Shown here: piece by piece, positions 1 through 10,794 of the stretch
How the letters are laid out: every line of letters begins with the position of its first letter
Position numbering within the stretch: the stretch's first letter is position 1
Source of the DNA: Allopusillimonas soli
GTDB taxonomy: Bacteria > Pseudomonadota > Gammaproteobacteria > Burkholderiales > Burkholderiaceae_B
NCBI RefSeq assembly: GCF_004153445.1
Contig: NZ_SDQC01000005.1
Span: forward strand, 248,001-312,000
DNA: 64,000 nucleotides
Reading direction: 5' to 3'
Translations under genes and position numbers: made by a program
The notes under the pieces: model-generated
Seen by the model: only the letters and a program-made list of their open reading frames with translations
Told to the model about the DNA's origin: nothing
Database searches by the model: none

Positions 1-120
1 TATCAGCTCGATGGACATGAGCAGAATGATCAGATTGCGGCGGTTGAGAAAGAAGCCAAAAACGCCAATGGCAAAGAGGATGGCGCCCAATACCAGGTAA
101 TGCGCGAGTGTGAGTGTCAT
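1..120 (-). CDS. nuoK: NADH-quinone oxidoreductase subunit K (partial)
   Basis: Only the first 40 codons are in the window; the gene runs off the left edge. The N-terminus [19 protein letters not shown] followed by a second hydrophobic stretch is typical of NuoK, a small three-helix membrane subunit of the proton-pumping arm of complex I. Its start codon overlaps the nuoJ stop in an ATGA arrangement, which implies translational coupling. It continues the nuoA-J order, and nuoL-N are expected beyond the edge. The family assignment is firm; the C-terminal half cannot be assessed. Confidence 0.93.
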   Translation of the reverse strand, partial: MTLTLAHYLVLGAILFAIGVFGFFLNRRNLIILLMSIELI

Positions 121-779
121 GTGTTGTCCCCTTGAGCCGGCTCAGCCTGGACGGGCGCGGCAGGCGCTTCCGTCTGCGATGCGATGCTTACGAGGCGCAC
201 GCGGTCCTGCGCCCGCACACGAATCTGCTCGGAGGGGCGCGTACGCTTGTAGTCTGCGCGCTTGCGAAGTGTCAGCGCGATGGCGGCGATCATGCCCACC
301 AGCAGGATCACCCCGCCAACCTGAACAGCAAAGACATAATCGGTGTACATGGCCACGCCCAGCGCGCGGGTGTTGTCGTAATCGTTGGCAATCTGTGCGG
401 CCGGCCCGGCATCCAGCCATGTGCTGACCACCACAAACGCCATTTCCAGCACCATAACCAAACCGATGACCAGGCCCAGCGGCAGATAGGTCTTGAGGCC
501 CGCGCGCAGCTTCTCCATGCGCATGTCAAGCATCATCACGACAAACAGGAAAAGCACCATGACGGCGCCCACATACACAAGCACCAGCAATAGTGACAGG
601 AACTCCGCGCCTTGCAGCATCCAAAGCATGGACGCGGTGAAAAATGTCAGGATCAGGTGCAGCACGCCGGTCACGGGGCTGGTGGCCGTTATGACGCGAA
701 AGGCCGCGATGACCAGGATGATGGCCAGCAGATAGAACAGGACTGTAGAAAAAATCATGGGTGTCGGGTCCGCCATCAA
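117..779 (-). CDS. nuoJ: NADH-quinone oxidoreductase subunit J
   Basis: A 220-residue membrane protein with about five hydrophobic helices. It contains the NuoJ-typical segment [20 protein letters not shown] (residues about 41-60) followed by [17 protein letters not shown]. NuoJ belongs to the proton-translocating membrane arm of complex I. Its C-terminal tail beyond about residue 180 is polar and Ala/Pro-rich and reaches the usual betaproteobacterial length. The start overlaps nuoI by four bases and the stop overlaps nuoK by four bases, so all three are probably coupled in translation. Confidence 0.96.
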   Translation of the reverse strand: MMADPTPMIFSTVLFYLLAIILVIAAFRVITATSPVTGVLHLILTFFTASMLWMLQGAEFLSLLLVLVYVGAVMVLFLFVVMMLDMRMEKLRAGLKTYLPLGLVIGLVMVLEMAFVVVSTWLDAGPAAQIANDYDNTRALGVAMYTDYVFAVQVGGVILLVGMIAAIALTLRKRADYKRTRPSEQIRVRAQDRVRLVSIASQTEAPAAPVQAEPAQGDNT

Positions 780-1264
780 CGATAAGGTGCATCTTCGGCG
801 CGACGGCGCGCAATTTCGGATTCGTACCGATCGCCGATGGCCAGAAGCATGTCTTTGGTGTAGTACAGGTCGCCCCGCTTTTCACCGTGATACTCGGAAA
901 TGTGTGTCTCGACAATGGAGTCGACCGGACAGCTCTCCTCGCAAAAGCCGCAGAAAATGCATTTTGCCAGGTCGATGTCGTAGCGCGTGGTGCGGCGCGT
1001 GCCGTCCTCACGCTCGGCCGACTCGATGGTGATGGCCAATGCCGGGCAAACCGCCTCACACAGTTTGCAGGCGATGCAACGCTCCTCGCCGTTCGGGTAG
1101 CGGCGCAATGCGTGCAGGCCGCGAAAACGGGGCGATGCGGGCGTCTTCTCCTGGGGATAGCGCAAGGTGATCTTGCGGCGGAAAAAGTACTTGCCCGTGA
1201 GCTTCATGCCCTTGAACATCTCGGACAGCATCAGGCTGCCGAAAAAATCCTTGATAGCTTCCAT
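776..1264 (-). CDS. nuoI: NADH-quinone oxidoreductase subunit I (two 4Fe-4S clusters)
   Basis: A 162-residue ferredoxin-like subunit of the complex I peripheral arm. Two CxxCxxCxxxCP motifs are visible, with cysteines at residues 63/66/69/73 and 102/105/108/112. They ligate clusters N6a and N6b, which pass electrons to NuoB. The open frame continues 24 codons upstream. I chose the MEAIKDFF start because it matches the family length and has AGGGAC just before it, and the extra residues look unrelated. Lies 17 bases after nuoH in the operon. Confidence 0.96.
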   Translation of the reverse strand: MEAIKDFFGSLMLSEMFKGMKLTGKYFFRRKITLRYPQEKTPASPRFRGLHALRRYPNGEERCIACKLCEAVCPALAITIESAEREDGTRRTTRYDIDLAKCIFCGFCEESCPVDSIVETHISEYHGEKRGDLYYTKDMLLAIGDRYESEIARRRAEDAPYR

Positions 1265-1281
1265 AATCTTGTCCCTGTGTC

Positions 1282-2355
1282 CTATTGCCAAATATTCCAG
1301 GGCGTTTGCATCCAGATCGCCACGAGCAGCAGCCATATGCCGGTAAAAGGAATAAATACCTTCCAGCCCAGGCGCATGATCTGGTCATAGCGATAACGGG
1401 GGAACGTCGCACGGAACCATATAAACATCGAAACCACGACAAATGCCTTCAGGCCCAGCCACAGCCAGCCGGGAACCCAGGTGAAGGGCGCGAAATCCAG
1501 TGGCGGCATCCAGCCGCCCAGGAACATGATGGATGCCAGCGCGGACAGCAGAATCATGTTGGCATACTCGCCCAGGAAAAACAGGGCAAAACCCATCCCC
1601 GAATATTCCACCATGTGCCCCGCCACGATCTCCGACTCTCCTTCGACCACGTCGAAGGGATGGCGGTTGGTTTCCGCCACGGCTGAAATGACGTAGATGA
1701 TGAACAGCGGCAGCAGCGGCAGCCAGTTCCAAGACATGAAACTGATGCCGTGCTCGGCAAACCAGCCTCGCGCCTGGCCTTCGACGATGCCGCTCATGTT
1801 GAGCGTACCCGACACCAGCAGCACGGTAACCAGCACAAAACCGATGGCCAGTTCGTAGGACACCATCTGCGCCGCCGCACGCAGCGCACCCAGAAATGCG
1901 TACTTGGAGTTGGAGGCCCAACCCGCCACGATGACGCCATAGACGCCCAGGGAAGTAATGGCCATGAGGAAAAGCAGGCCCGCATTCACATTGGCCAGCA
2001 CCATGTCGGGCCCGAAGGGGATGACGGCCCAGGCTGCCAGCGCCGGCATCAGCGTAACGACCGGCGCCAGTATATACAGCACCTTGTTGGCCTTGGAAGG
2101 AACAATAAGTTCCTTGGTAAGCAGCTTGAACACATCGGCGAAAGGCTGCAGCAAGCCACGGTAGCCCACGCGGTTCGGCCCCATGCGCACATGCATGGCG
2201 CCAATCATCTTGCGTTCCCAATACGTCAGATAGGCCACGCACAGAATGATGGGCACCGCTATGATCACGATCTTGACGACCGTCCAGACTACCAGCCAGG
2301 GCGTCGGCCCGATAAGTTCGGTGCCGAAGTTATTGATTGCAGTAAGCCACTCCAT
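1282..2355 (-). CDS. nuoH: NADH-quinone oxidoreductase subunit H
   Basis: A 357-residue polytopic membrane protein with about eight helices. The NuoH signatures [24 protein letters not shown] (split here as AYLTYWERK, then [11 protein letters not shown]) and [19 protein letters not shown] are intact near residues 42-65 and 208-226. NuoH anchors the peripheral arm and forms part of the quinone-binding cavity. The acidic residues of the ETNR-PFD-EGESE loop needed for quinone coupling are all present. The start codon overlaps the last base of nuoG. Confidence 0.97.
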   Translation of the reverse strand: MEWLTAINNFGTELIGPTPWLVVWTVVKIVIIAVPIILCVAYLTYWERKMIGAMHVRMGPNRVGYRGLLQPFADVFKLLTKELIVPSKANKVLYILAPVVTLMPALAAWAVIPFGPDMVLANVNAGLLFLMAITSLGVYGVIVAGWASNSKYAFLGALRAAAQMVSYELAIGFVLVTVLLVSGTLNMSGIVEGQARGWFAEHGISFMSWNWLPLLPLFIIYVISAVAETNRHPFDVVEGESEIVAGHMVEYSGMGFALFFLGEYANMILLSALASIMFLGGWMPPLDFAPFTWVPGWLWLGLKAFVVVSMFIWFRATFPRYRYDQIMRLGWKVFIPFTGIWLLLVAIWMQTPWNIWQ

Positions 2356-4682
2356 CAGGCACGCTCCACCGTAAGTTCACCAAAGCCGCCACCCAGCGGT
2401 TGTGTGAGCGCAAAGGCCGTCGAGATATGCACGCAGCCAGGCGCCACTGTGTCGTCCAGTTGGGCGGACAGGGTGATCTGCCCTTGCGCCGACTTGAACT
2501 TCAACACATCGCCATCCTGCGCGCCAATGCTGGCCAGCGTTGCGCCGCTGATGCGCGCACGCGGCGCACGCGATGCGGCTGTGGCCTGAAGCGCCTCGGC
2601 ACGGCGCACGATGGCGTCGCTGCGGTATATGGGCACGTCGGCCACGCGCTCGATGCCCGCCGGTTTCGACGCAAGACCTGGCTTGACAGCCACCTCGTTG
2701 GACAGCCGCGCTTCCACGCCGCCGACCATGACCGTGTCGCGCACGGACTCTGACGTTTCGTCCTCAAAGCCGGGCAGTTCAAACAAATTGCCCAGAACGC
2801 GCAGCACTTTCCAACCCGGACGGGTATCGGCATAAGGCGCCGCCACGCCCTTGAAGCTTTGCACACGGCCCTCGGCGTTCACGAAGGTACCGGAGGTTTC
2901 GGTAAACGGCGAAACCGGCAGCATGACATCGGCCCATTCCTCGGCTGCCGAACGGTATGAAGTCAGCGCAACCTTGAAGCCCGCCGCCTTCAATGTGTCT
3001 AGCGCCCTGGCGCCATTGTCGCTGTCCAGGCCAGGCTCGGCGTGAAGCACAATGTAGCCTCTGAGCGGTTCGCGCAACATCTGCTCGGCGGTCAGGCCAC
3101 CTTGCGCAGGCGTTGCGCCTGCCAGATAACCGCCCACCGTGTTGCCACCTGGTGTGAGGAAGCCCAATGTCGCGCCTGCCGCGCCAGCCACGGCGGAGGC
3201 ATTGGCCGCAACCAGGCTGGCTTGCTCAAGCGACACAGCCATATTTCCGATCAGCACCGCAACCTTCTCGCCAGAAGCCAGGCTGGCGGCAATAGCCCGG
3301 GCCGCCTCACTGGCCTGTATGCCCTCGAAGGATGCCGGCGCTGCCTGCTGGGAAGCCTCGGCCAGCGCGACGGCCACTTCCGCCAGCGCGTTGGGCAACT
3401 GGCTGGGCGCCACATTGATGCGTGCCTGGACAGGGAACAGCGGCTCATCGGCCACGGAGCCAATAAAGGACACCTGCGTGCCTGTCTTGCAGGCCTGGCG
3501 CAGGCGCTGCGCCATCAGCGGGTGATCAGCGCGGATGAAAGAACCCACGACGAGCACGCGGTCGAGCTTGCCCAGATCAGCCACCGGCATGCCCAGCCAG
3601 GGAATGCCCTTGATCGCCTGGTCAAAACCGGGGTCGGTGACGCGAAGGCGGAAATCGACATTCTCAGAGCCCAGCCCGCGCGCCAGTCGGGCCAGCAAGG
3701 CCAGTTCCTCGACGGTGGCAATGGGACTGCCGATGGCGCCGATCTGATCGGCGCCGAAATTCTCGCGCACCGCATTCAGTCCGCGCATGGCGACCTGCAG
3801 CGCATCGGCCCAGGACGCTTCGCGCCACTGGCCGTCTTCACCCTTGATCATGGGGTGCGCCAGACGATCCTCGACGTACAGTGCTTCGTAGGAAAAGCGA
3901 TCCCTATCGCTGATCCAGCATTCATTGACGGCCTCGTTCTCGAACGGAACCACGCGCAACACGCGATCCAGCTTGGACTGCACCACCAGGTTCGCACCGA
4001 GGCTGTCGTGAGGACTGACGGAGAAGCGCCGCGCCATTTCCCAGGTACGGGCCGTAAACTTGAACGGCTTGGACAGCAGTGCGCCGACCGGGCAGATATC
4101 AATCATGTTGCCCGAAAGCTCGGATTCCACGGCCTTGCCTACGAACGTGGTGATCTCGGCGTGCTCGCCGCGGTTGATCATCCCGATTTCCATGATGCCG
4201 CCGATTTCCTGGCCAAACCGCACACAGCGCGTGCAATGAATGCAGCGCTGCATGGCTTCGGTGGAAATGAGCGGACCCATTTCCTTGGCCACCACAACGC
4301 GCTTGGCTTCCTTGTACCGCGAAGCCGACGCGCCGTAGCCGACAGCCAGATCCTGCAACTGGCATTCGCCGCCCTGATCGCACACCGGACAATCCAGCGG
4401 ATGATTGATGAGCAGGAATTCCATCACGCTCTTCTGGGCCGCCACAGCCTTCTCGGAGCGTGTGCGCACTACCATGCCGTTGGTGACAGGGGTGGCACAG
4501 GCAGGCAACGCCTTGGGCGCCTTTTCGACGTCCACCAGGCACATGCGGCAATTGGCCGCCACGGACAGCTTCTTGTGGTAGCAAAAATGTGGCACATACA
4601 CACCGAGCTTGTGAGCGGCCTGAATGACCATGCTCCCCTCGGGCGCTTCTGTCTTTATGCCATCGATGGTGATTTCAACCAT
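2355..4682 (-). CDS. nuoG: NADH-quinone oxidoreductase subunit G
   Basis: A 775-residue iron-sulfur subunit of complex I. An N-terminal 2Fe-2S ferredoxin domain has cysteines at 34, 45, 48 and 62. It is followed by the His-Cys3 site (H94, C98, C101, C107) and a 4Fe-4S site (C147, C150, C153, C197). A long molybdopterin-oxidoreductase-like domain makes up the rest. The open frame extends 106 codons further upstream through nuoF sequence. The true start is MVEITIDG, with AGGACA about 7 bases before it and the expected family N-terminus. It sits 14 bases after nuoF. Confidence 0.96.
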   Translation of the reverse strand: MVEITIDGIKTEAPEGSMVIQAAHKLGVYVPHFCYHKKLSVAANCRMCLVDVEKAPKALPACATPVTNGMVVRTRSEKAVAAQKSVMEFLLINHPLDCPVCDQGGECQLQDLAVGYGASASRYKEAKRVVVAKEMGPLISTEAMQRCIHCTRCVRFGQEIGGIMEIGMINRGEHAEITTFVGKAVESELSGNMIDICPVGALLSKPFKFTARTWEMARRFSVSPHDSLGANLVVQSKLDRVLRVVPFENEAVNECWISDRDRFSYEALYVEDRLAHPMIKGEDGQWREASWADALQVAMRGLNAVRENFGADQIGAIGSPIATVEELALLARLARGLGSENVDFRLRVTDPGFDQAIKGIPWLGMPVADLGKLDRVLVVGSFIRADHPLMAQRLRQACKTGTQVSFIGSVADEPLFPVQARINVAPSQLPNALAEVAVALAEASQQAAPASFEGIQASEAARAIAASLASGEKVAVLIGNMAVSLEQASLVAANASAVAGAAGATLGFLTPGGNTVGGYLAGATPAQGGLTAEQMLREPLRGYIVLHAEPGLDSDNGARALDTLKAAGFKVALTSYRSAAEEWADVMLPVSPFTETSGTFVNAEGRVQSFKGVAAPYADTRPGWKVLRVLGNLFELPGFEDETSESVRDTVMVGGVEARLSNEVAVKPGLASKPAGIERVADVPIYRSDAIVRRAEALQATAASRAPRARISGATLASIGAQDGDVLKFKSAQGQITLSAQLDDTVAPGCVHISTAFALTQPLGGGFGELTVERA

Positions 4683-4696
4683 TGGAATGTCCTGAC

Positions 4697-6064
4697 CTAC
4701 AAATATTTGGGCACCACACAGCGCTTGTGCTCGATGTGGTGCGCGAACTCGTCGCGGAAGTGCTTGATGAAGCTGCGTACCGGCATGGCGGCCGCATCGC
4801 CCAGGGCGCAAATGGTGCGGCCCATGATATTGCGCGCCACGTCGTCGAGCACATCCATGTCCTCGGGGCGTCCGTGGCCATACTCGATGCGCTCGACCAT
4901 GCGGTACAGCCATCCCGTGCCTTCGCGGCACGGCGTGCACTGGCCGCAGCTTTCCTCGAAGTAGAAATAAGACAACCGGAGCAGCGACTTGACCATGCAC
5001 CGGGTTTCATCCATGACGATCACGGCGCCCGAGCCCAGCATGGAGCCGGCCTTGGCAATGGCGTCGTAGTCCATGTTGGTTTGCATCATGATGTCGGCGG
5101 GCAGCACAGGCGCGCTGGAGCCGCCGGGAATCACCGCCTTGAGCTTGCGCCCGCCCCGCATGCCGCCGGCCAGCTCGAGCAGCTTGCTGAAAGGCGTGCC
5201 GAGCGGGATCTCGTAGTTTCCAGGCAGCTCGACATCGCCGGTGATCGAAAAAATCTTGGTGCCTCCAGCATTCGGAACCCCCATCTCCAGGTATTCCTGG
5301 GCGCTGTTGCGGAAAATCCAGGGCACCGCGGCGAACGTCTCGGTGTTGTTGATGGTGGTGGGCTTGCCATACAGGCCGAAGCTGGCGGGAAATGGCGGCT
5401 TGAAGCGCGGCTGGCCTTTCTTGCCCTCCAGCGACTCAAGCAGCGCGGTTTCTTCGCCGCAGATATAGGCGCCATAGCCATGAAAGGCGTGCAATTGGAA
5501 GTCGAAGCCGGATCCGAGGATATTGTCGCCCAGAAAGCCGGCCTGTCTCGCCTGTTCGAGCGCCTGCTCGAAGCGCTCATAGATCTCGAATATTTCCCCG
5601 TGTATATAGTTGTAGCCCACGCTGATGCCCATGGCGAAGGCGGCGATGGCCATGCCTTCGATCACGATATGCGGATTGAAGCGCAGAATGTCGCGGTCTT
5701 TGAAGGTGCCCGGCTCGCCCTCATCGGAATTGCACACCAGGTATTTCTGGCCTGGCAGCGTGCGCGGCATGAAACTCCATTTCAGGCCAGTGGGAAAACC
5801 AGCCCCGCCCCGCCCGCGCAGGCTCGAGGCCTTGACTTCGGCAATGACGTCCTCGGGCTTCATGCCCGTGGTGAGGATCTTGCGCAGCGCCTCGTAGCCG
5901 CCACGCTTGACGTAGTCCTCGATGCCCCAGTTGCTGCCGTCAAGCCCGTCCAGAATCTGCGGCGACATGTGCCGGCCATGAAAAATCATGCTGGTCGAGA
6001 GGTCACCCGATGGAACAGGCGTCAAGCCCTGTGAAAACTGCTGCAAGAAGCCCGCGCTGCTCAT
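4697..6064 (-). CDS. nuoF: NADH-quinone oxidoreductase subunit F (NADH-binding, FMN)
   Basis: A 455-residue subunit that binds NADH and FMN and carries cluster N3, the electron entry point of complex I. Visible motifs are the FMN-binding glycine-rich [15 protein letters not shown] (about residues 84-98), [13 protein letters not shown], and the 4Fe-4S motif [12 protein letters not shown] near residue 360. The start ATG overlaps the nuoE stop in ATGA form, which supports the full-length start and coupling. The N-terminus is a few residues longer than in some homologues. Confidence 0.97.
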   Translation of the reverse strand: MSSAGFLQQFSQGLTPVPSGDLSTSMIFHGRHMSPQILDGLDGSNWGIEDYVKRGGYEALRKILTTGMKPEDVIAEVKASSLRGRGGAGFPTGLKWSFMPRTLPGQKYLVCNSDEGEPGTFKDRDILRFNPHIVIEGMAIAAFAMGISVGYNYIHGEIFEIYERFEQALEQARQAGFLGDNILGSGFDFQLHAFHGYGAYICGEETALLESLEGKKGQPRFKPPFPASFGLYGKPTTINNTETFAAVPWIFRNSAQEYLEMGVPNAGGTKIFSITGDVELPGNYEIPLGTPFSKLLELAGGMRGGRKLKAVIPGGSSAPVLPADIMMQTNMDYDAIAKAGSMLGSGAVIVMDETRCMVKSLLRLSYFYFEESCGQCTPCREGTGWLYRMVERIEYGHGRPEDMDVLDDVARNIMGRTICALGDAAAMPVRSFIKHFRDEFAHHIEHKRCVVPKYL

Positions 6065-6555
6065 GCCGACTCCCCATGTTCTTTGAGTTCCTGAATCATT
6101 GCATCAATCTTTTCCGATGACATCCGAACACACATATGCTTGTTGTTCATGGTCATGACAGGCGCATCGCCGCAGGCGCCCATGCATTCGCCTTCCATCA
6201 GGGTAAACATGCCGTCAGGCGTGGTCTCGTCGAAATCGATGCCCAGCTTCTGCTTCAGGTAATCGGCTGCCTTGACGCCATCGCGCAGGGCACAGGGCAG
6301 ATTGGTGCAGACCGTGATCTTGAATCGGCCCACTGGATGCGTGTCGAACATGTTGTAGAACGTGGCGACTTCCTGGACAGCGATAGCGGGCTGGCCCAGA
6401 TAGGCGGCGACATCATTGATGACGTCTGTGGAGACCCATCCTTTTTCGTCCTGGGCGATGGCGAGCGCGGCCATGATGGCTGAGCGCTTTTGGTCATCGG
6501 GAAACTTCGTGAGTTCCTGGTCGATTCTCTGATAGGCTTGTTCGGAAAGCAGCAT
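6061..6555 (-). CDS. nuoE: NADH-quinone oxidoreductase subunit E (2Fe-2S)
   Basis: A 164-residue thioredoxin-like 2Fe-2S protein of the NADH dehydrogenase module. The four cluster ligands are visible as CTNLPC (C83, C88) and CMGAC (C124, C128), the standard NuoE pattern. The N-terminal helical part (about residues 1-60) contains the usual VATFYNMF motif at its end. It precedes nuoF with a four-base overlap and follows nuoD after about 40 bases. Confidence 0.97.
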   Translation of the reverse strand: MLLSEQAYQRIDQELTKFPDDQKRSAIMAALAIAQDEKGWVSTDVINDVAAYLGQPAIAVQEVATFYNMFDTHPVGRFKITVCTNLPCALRDGVKAADYLKQKLGIDFDETTPDGMFTLMEGECMGACGDAPVMTMNNKHMCVRMSSEKIDAMIQELKEHGESA

Positions 6556-6597
6556 AATTTGAATCCGGTATTTATACCCTGGCGTGTGCCGTGTAAT

Positions 6598-7854
6598 TTA
6601 ACGGTCGATCTCGCCAAACACGATATCTTGTGTTCCTATGATGGTGACCGCGTCGGCAATCATGTGTCCGCGCGACATTTCGTCCATGGACTGCAGATGT
6701 GCAAACCCCGGCGCGCGTATCTTCATGCGATAGGGCTTGTTGGCGCCATCCGACACCATGTAGATGCCGAACTCGCCCTTGGGATGCTCGACGGCCGCGT
6801 ATGCTTCGCCAGCAGGCACATGCATGCCCTCGGTGAACAGCTTGAAATGGTGAATGAGATCTTCCATGCCGGTCTTCATCTTTTCACGCCGCGGCGGCGC
6901 CACCTTGTGGTTGTCGACGATGACGGGACCGGGGTTGTTGCGCAGCCACTCCACGCACTGGCGGATGATACGGTTGCTCTCGCGCATTTCGGCGATGCGC
7001 ACCAGATAGCGATCGTAGCAATCGCCGTTGACACCCACCGGAATATCGAAATCGAGCCGATCATAAACCTCGTAGGGTTGCATGCGGCGCAAATCCCACT
7101 CGACACCCGATCCGCGCAACATGGGGCCGGTAAAGCCCAGCGCCTTGGCGCGGTCGGGGTCGACCACGCCGATGCCCACCAGGCGCTGCTTCCAGATGCG
7201 ATTGTCGGTCAACAGTGTTTCGTATTCATCGACGCAGGTCGGAAAACGGTCGGTGAAATCCTCGATAAAATCCAGCATCGAGCCCGAGCGGGCGTCGTTC
7301 ATGGCCTTGAGTTCTTTTTCGCCGCGGTACTTGCTGGATTGACCGTACTGGGGCATGGCATTGGGCAGATCGCGATAGACACCGCCCGGCCGATAGTAGG
7401 CCGCGTGCATGCGCGCGCCCGACACCGCCTCGTAGCAGTCCATGAGATCTTCGCGTTCGCGGAAGGCGTACAGGAATACAGCCATGGCGCCCACGTCAAG
7501 CGCATGCGACCCAAGTGACATGAGATGGTTCAACAGGCGCGTGATCTCGTCGAACATGACGCGGATATACTGCGCACGCAAAGGCACCTCGATGCCCAAC
7601 AGCCGCTCGACAGCCATGACATAGGCGTGCTCATTGCACATCATGGACACGTAGTCGAGACGATCCATGTAGGGCAGCGCCTGCAGATAAGTCTTGTGCT
7701 CTGCCAACTTCTCAGTCGCGCGGTGCAGCAGGCCGATATGCGGATCGGCCCGTTGTATGACCTCGCCATCCAGCTCGAGCACCAGGCGCAAAACGCCGTG
7801 CGCGGCCGGATGCTGCGGCCCGAAGTTCAGTGTGTAGTTTTTGATTTCAGCCAT
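6598..7854 (-). CDS. nuoD: NADH-quinone oxidoreductase subunit D
   Basis: A 418-residue 49-kDa-type subunit, related to hydrogenase large subunits, that forms the quinone site with NuoB. Family motifs seen are [13 protein letters not shown] at residues 12-24, [31 protein letters not shown], and the C-terminal [20 protein letters not shown] that ends in DR. Length and termini match the family. NuoC is encoded separately just upstream, not fused as in enterobacteria. Confidence 0.97.
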   Translation of the reverse strand: MAEIKNYTLNFGPQHPAAHGVLRLVLELDGEVIQRADPHIGLLHRATEKLAEHKTYLQALPYMDRLDYVSMMCNEHAYVMAVERLLGIEVPLRAQYIRVMFDEITRLLNHLMSLGSHALDVGAMAVFLYAFREREDLMDCYEAVSGARMHAAYYRPGGVYRDLPNAMPQYGQSSKYRGEKELKAMNDARSGSMLDFIEDFTDRFPTCVDEYETLLTDNRIWKQRLVGIGVVDPDRAKALGFTGPMLRGSGVEWDLRRMQPYEVYDRLDFDIPVGVNGDCYDRYLVRIAEMRESNRIIRQCVEWLRNNPGPVIVDNHKVAPPRREKMKTGMEDLIHHFKLFTEGMHVPAGEAYAAVEHPKGEFGIYMVSDGANKPYRMKIRAPGFAHLQSMDEMSRGHMIADAVTIIGTQDIVFGEIDR

Positions 7855-7857
7855 GTT

Positions 7858-8469
7858 CTAGCGCCCTGCTCCGTAACCTTCTTCACGCACGATGCGTGGT
7901 GTGATCTGCCGTGGCTCGATGGTGACGGGCTGGTAGATCACCCGCTGCTGCTCGGTGTCGTAGCGCATTTCGACATTGCCGCTGAGCGGGAAATCCTTGC
8001 GGAAGGGATATCCGATGAAACCATAATCGGTCAGGATGCGGCGCAAGTCGGGATGGCCCTCGAAGACAATGCCAAACAGGTCGAAGGCCTCGCGCTCGTA
8101 CCAGTTGACGCTGGGCCAGACATGCACAAGGGTGGCAATAACGGGAAACTCGTCGTCGTGCACATAAGCGCGTACGCGCAGGCGCCAGTTGTGGCGCACG
8201 GACAGCAGATGCACCACCACCGCAAAGCGCTGCGGATGCAGGCCTGGCTCGGCAACCAGCGTGGGCGCTCCCCAGCCGGAGTAGTCGATGCCGCAAAGGT
8301 CTATGCATGTATCGAAACCCAGAGAGTCGGTGTCGCGCAAGATAGTACAGACGTCGACCCACTTCTTGGCGGGAACCTCAAGCGTCAGCTCGCCAAGGGC
8401 GAGCTTGAGCGCGGCGGACTCGCCCAGTGTCGCGAGCAGATTCTGGTGTAGCGTTTCAAGCCGGGTCAT
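7858..8469 (-). CDS. nuoC: NADH-quinone oxidoreductase subunit C
   Basis: A 203-residue 30-kDa-type subunit of the complex I connecting module. The signature [38 protein letters not shown] is present around residues 124-160 (ERE-D-GI-F-GHP-LRRI-D-G-HP-like pattern). NuoC helps attach NuoD and the NADH module. Only three bases separate its stop from nuoD. It starts 36 bases downstream of nuoB. Confidence 0.96.
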   Translation of the reverse strand: MTRLETLHQNLLATLGESAALKLALGELTLEVPAKKWVDVCTILRDTDSLGFDTCIDLCGIDYSGWGAPTLVAEPGLHPQRFAVVVHLLSVRHNWRLRVRAYVHDDEFPVIATLVHVWPSVNWYEREAFDLFGIVFEGHPDLRRILTDYGFIGYPFRKDFPLSGNVEMRYDTEQQRVIYQPVTIEPRQITPRIVREEGYGAGR

Positions 8470-8505
8470 AATGTAATTCAGCGTTGGATGTTGGCTACCA
8501 GGCGA

Positions 8506-8982
8506 CTATCGCGCGATGGTATTGGTATTGCGGATTTTCGTCTGCATTTGGAGCAGGCCGTATACCAAGGCCTCGGCGGTGGGGGGGCAGCCTGGCACAT
8601 AGACGTCCACGGGCACGATGCGATCACAGCCGCGCACGACGGAATAGGAGTAATGGTAATACCCGCCCCCATTCGCACAGGAACCCATGGACACAACCCA
8701 GCGCGGCTCGGCCATTTGGTCGTACACCTTGCGCAGCGCGGGCGCCATCTTGTTGCACAGCGTGCCCGCCACGATCATCAGGTCGGACTGCCGGGGGCTG
8801 GGGCGAAAAATAATGCCGAACTGATCCAGGTCGTAGCGAGCCGCACCCGCATGCATCATTTCCACCGCGCAACACGCAAGACCAAACGTCATGGGCCACA
8901 GCGAACCCGTCTTGGCCCAGTTGAGGAACTTGTCCGCACTGGTGGTAATGAAACCTTCTTTCATGATGCCATCTATAGCCAT
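8506..8982 (-). CDS. nuoB: NADH-quinone oxidoreductase subunit B (cluster N2)
   Basis: A 158-residue subunit carrying the terminal 4Fe-4S cluster N2 that reduces quinone. Ligands are visible as the adjacent cysteines C37-C38 in [11 protein letters not shown]102 in [10 protein letters not shown] and C132 in [10 protein letters not shown]. The open frame extends 29 codons upstream into the intergenic hairpin. I use the [10 protein letters not shown] start, which fits family length. The leftover upstream residues are low-complexity and unlike NuoB. Confidence 0.97.
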   Translation of the reverse strand: MAIDGIMKEGFITTSADKFLNWAKTGSLWPMTFGLACCAVEMMHAGAARYDLDQFGIIFRPSPRQSDLMIVAGTLCNKMAPALRKVYDQMAEPRWVVSMGSCANGGGYYHYSYSVVRGCDRIVPVDVYVPGCPPTAEALVYGLLQMQTKIRNTNTIAR

Positions 8983-9055
8983 AATTTTGCCTCTATGCCA
9001 ATGCCGGGCGCGAGCCTGGTGCCGCGCAGCCGAGCCCGCCAGGAGCGCGGGCTGT

Positions 9056-9088
9056 AAACCGGGCGGCATTCCTGCCGCCCGGTTTTTT
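9056..9088. repeat. Perfect stem-loop between nuoA and nuoB
   Basis: A 13-bp perfect inverted repeat: AAACCGGGCGGCA, loop TTCC, TGCCGCCCGGTTT. On the plus strand it is followed by more Ts (six in a row, 9083-9088), which gives the look of an intrinsic terminator for antisense transcription. On the minus strand, the sense direction of nuo, only three Ts follow, so strong termination inside the operon is unlikely. It may instead adjust transcript stability or relative expression of nuoA and nuoB. The role is inferred. Confidence 0.7.
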
Positions 9089-9093
9089 GCAAT

Positions 9094-9453
9094 CTATTCC
9101 CAGTCCAGTGCGCCCTTTTTCCATTCGTAGACAAAGCCCACGGTGAGAATGGCAAGAAACACCACAACCGTCCAGAAACCAACCAGACCCACGACGCCGT
9201 TGGCGATGGCCCACGGAAAAAGAAATGCAATTTCCAGATCAAACATGATGAACAGAATGGCGACCAGGTAGTAGCGCACATCGAATTTCATGCGCGAGTC
9301 GTCGAAGGCGTCGAAGCCACATTCGTACTGAGACAGTTTTTCCGCATACGGACGATGCGGCCCAAGTACTCTGCCTGCACCCAACAGGGCAAAGCCTATG
9401 CCCGTGGCCACAATAATAAAGAGCAGAACAGGGAAGTACTGTTGCAGGTTCAT
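9094..9453 (-). CDS. nuoA: NADH-quinone oxidoreductase subunit A
   Basis: A 119-residue three-helix membrane protein and the first gene of the nuo operon. The conserved loop [45 protein letters not shown] is seen around residues 38-82 (key residues [23 protein letters not shown]). NuoA lies next to the quinone cavity at the junction of the membrane and peripheral arms. A gap of about 110 bases with a strong hairpin separates it from nuoB, the largest gap in the operon. Confidence 0.97.
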   Translation of the reverse strand: MNLQQYFPVLLFIIVATGIGFALLGAGRVLGPHRPYAEKLSQYECGFDAFDDSRMKFDVRYYLVAILFIMFDLEIAFLFPWAIANGVVGLVGFWTVVVFLAILTVGFVYEWKKGALDWE

Positions 9454-9487
9454 ACCATGCTTCCAATCTCAATGAGTAAACTCTCGG

Positions 9488-9496
9488 ATTGTAGCA
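9488..9496 (-). promoter_or_regulatory. Candidate extended -10 promoter element of the nuo operon
   Basis: On the minus strand the sequence TGCTACAAT lies about 35 bases before the nuoA start and fits an extended -10 box (TGnTANAAT). No good -35 hexamer is seen 16-18 bases upstream, which is tolerated by extended -10 promoters. This is the only plausible sigma-70 element I see between nuoA and the upstream terminator. Confidence 0.4.
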
Positions 9497-9550
9497 TTTT
9501 GAGAGCGTCATTCTGCTGAATGCAAGCTGTCGGACACACATCAGGCCAAT

Positions 9551-9580
9551 AAAAAAGCCATCCTTGCGGATGGCTTTTTT
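9551..9580. terminator. Bidirectional-looking intrinsic terminator after the porin gene
   Basis: The hairpin AAAAAAGCCATCC, loop TTGC, GGATGGCTTTTTT has six Ts on both strands. It lies about 80 bases beyond the porin stop on the minus strand and upstream of the nuo promoter region, so it most likely ends the porin transcript and insulates nuo. A second GC-rich inverted repeat (CGGCCCGGC AA GCCGGGCCG, about 9607-9626) sits between it and the porin stop. Confidence 0.85.
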
Positions 9581-9657
9581 GCATACAGCTATCTGCCTGT
9601 TCGTGACGGCCCGGCAAGCCGGGCCGCATCGATGCATGGACATGCCATGCAAGCCGA

Positions 9658-10794
9658 TTAGAACTGGTGGCGGATACCGACGCCGACCAGGGTCGAATCG
9701 AGGTCGTCGATGAACAGCGCGTTCTTGGCGTACGAACCGATGGCGTACAGGTTGGTGCGCTTGGACAGGTTGTAGGTGTAGCCCAGGGAGTAGATCTGGG
9801 TGTCTTCCCAACGGCCGGTGCCCGAGGGCGCGTCGGTGGGATCAGCAACTTGCCACGAAGCCAGCACCTTGCCGTTGCCGACCGGAGCGGACAGACCCAA
9901 CAGGTAGGAGTTGACCTTCAGGCCGTCAACACCAACGAAGGTGCCTTGGGGCAGAGGGCCGAAGCTGCCGCCTGCGAACCAGCCGTCCTTGGTTTGACCG
10001 AAAGCGCCCGAAACCTTGAGCACTTCGAAGTCATAGGCACCGCCGATGTTCCATTCCTTGAACTTGACTTCGTTGCCAAAGCCGTCGTCATCAACCTTGA
10101 TCTGGTCATAGGTGGCAGCCAAGCCGATGGGGCCGTTGGCGTAGCGCAGACCAGCCGTGATGCCCTTGCCGTCCATATCAGCCGGGTTGGGGTTGGCACC
10201 GTCGATGTCCCAGCCTTGACCGCCTGCTACGCTAAACGAGTAGCCGACGCCCAGTTGGAAACCGGAGAAGTTGGGGGTTTGGTACATGACCATGTTGTCC
10301 CAACGCATGGTGTTGGCCGAGCTGAAGGACGTACCGACGTTGGCTTGGCCGAAGCCGCCGCCGAAGGGGTCAACAATACCGGGCAGGTACTTGGAAGCGA
10401 TGTTGGTTTGACGACCAAGGTCCAGACGGCCCCAGGAATCGCCAGCCAGACCGACGGTGGCTTGACGGCCGAACAGACGGCCACCCTGGGCGCTGTTACC
10501 GGTACCCAGATCGAAGCCGCTTTCCAGTTGGAACACAACGCTCAGGCCATCGCCCAGGTCCTCAACACCCTTCAGGCCCCAGCGGTTGCCGGACTGAACG
10601 CCGTTGATGAGGCCGGTCTTCTTGGCTTCGTAATCGGTGTAGTTACGCGGCGTCTGACGGTAGTAGGCGGGGCCATCAACCTTTTGGTAGCCGATACCGC
10701 CGTCCAGGATACCGTACAGGGTAACCGACGTTTCTGCTTGAGCAACGCCGGCAAAGCCGACGACGAGAGCAGCAGCGAGCAGAGTCTTTTTCAT
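9658..10794 (-). CDS. Outer-membrane general porin (Porin_4 family)
   Basis: A 378-residue protein with a clear signal peptide MKKTLLAAALVVGFAGVAQA cut before ETSVTLYGILDGGIGY, the classic start of betaproteobacterial trimeric porins (OmpC/Omp32 type). Features are alternating beta-strand segments, the conserved NRWGLKGVEDLGDGL and GRQATVGLAG-WG-LDLGRQ motifs, and a terminal phenylalanine (GVGIRHQF) recognised by the BAM machinery. It forms a diffusion channel for small hydrophilic solutes. It stands alone with its own terminator, and its start has GGAGA about 10 bases upstream. Substrate preference cannot be read from sequence. Confidence 0.94.
   Translation of the reverse strand: MKKTLLAAALVVGFAGVAQAETSVTLYGILDGGIGYQKVDGPAYYRQTPRNYTDYEAKKTGLINGVQSGNRWGLKGVEDLGDGLSVVFQLESGFDLGTGNSAQGGRLFGRQATVGLAGDSWGRLDLGRQTNIASKYLPGIVDPFGGGFGQANVGTSFSSANTMRWDNMVMYQTPNFSGFQLGVGYSFSVAGGQGWDIDGANPNPADMDGKGITAGLRYANGPIGLAATYDQIKVDDDGFGNEVKFKEWNIGGAYDFEVLKVSGAFGQTKDGWFAGGSFGPLPQGTFVGVDGLKVNSYLLGLSAPVGNGKVLASWQVADPTDAPSGTGRWEDTQIYSLGYTYNLSKRTNLYAIGSYAKNALFIDDLDSTLVGVGIRHQF

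Noticed and set aside
3042-4964. 640-codon plus-strand open frame opposite nuoG
   Set aside because: It mirrors the high-GC nuoG coding sequence, has no family motifs and no ribosome site; nuoG is certain on the other strand.
4682-6034. 450-codon plus-strand frame opposite nuoF
   Set aside because: Shadow of nuoF; composition is His/Gly/Ala-rich as expected for antisense GC-rich frames.
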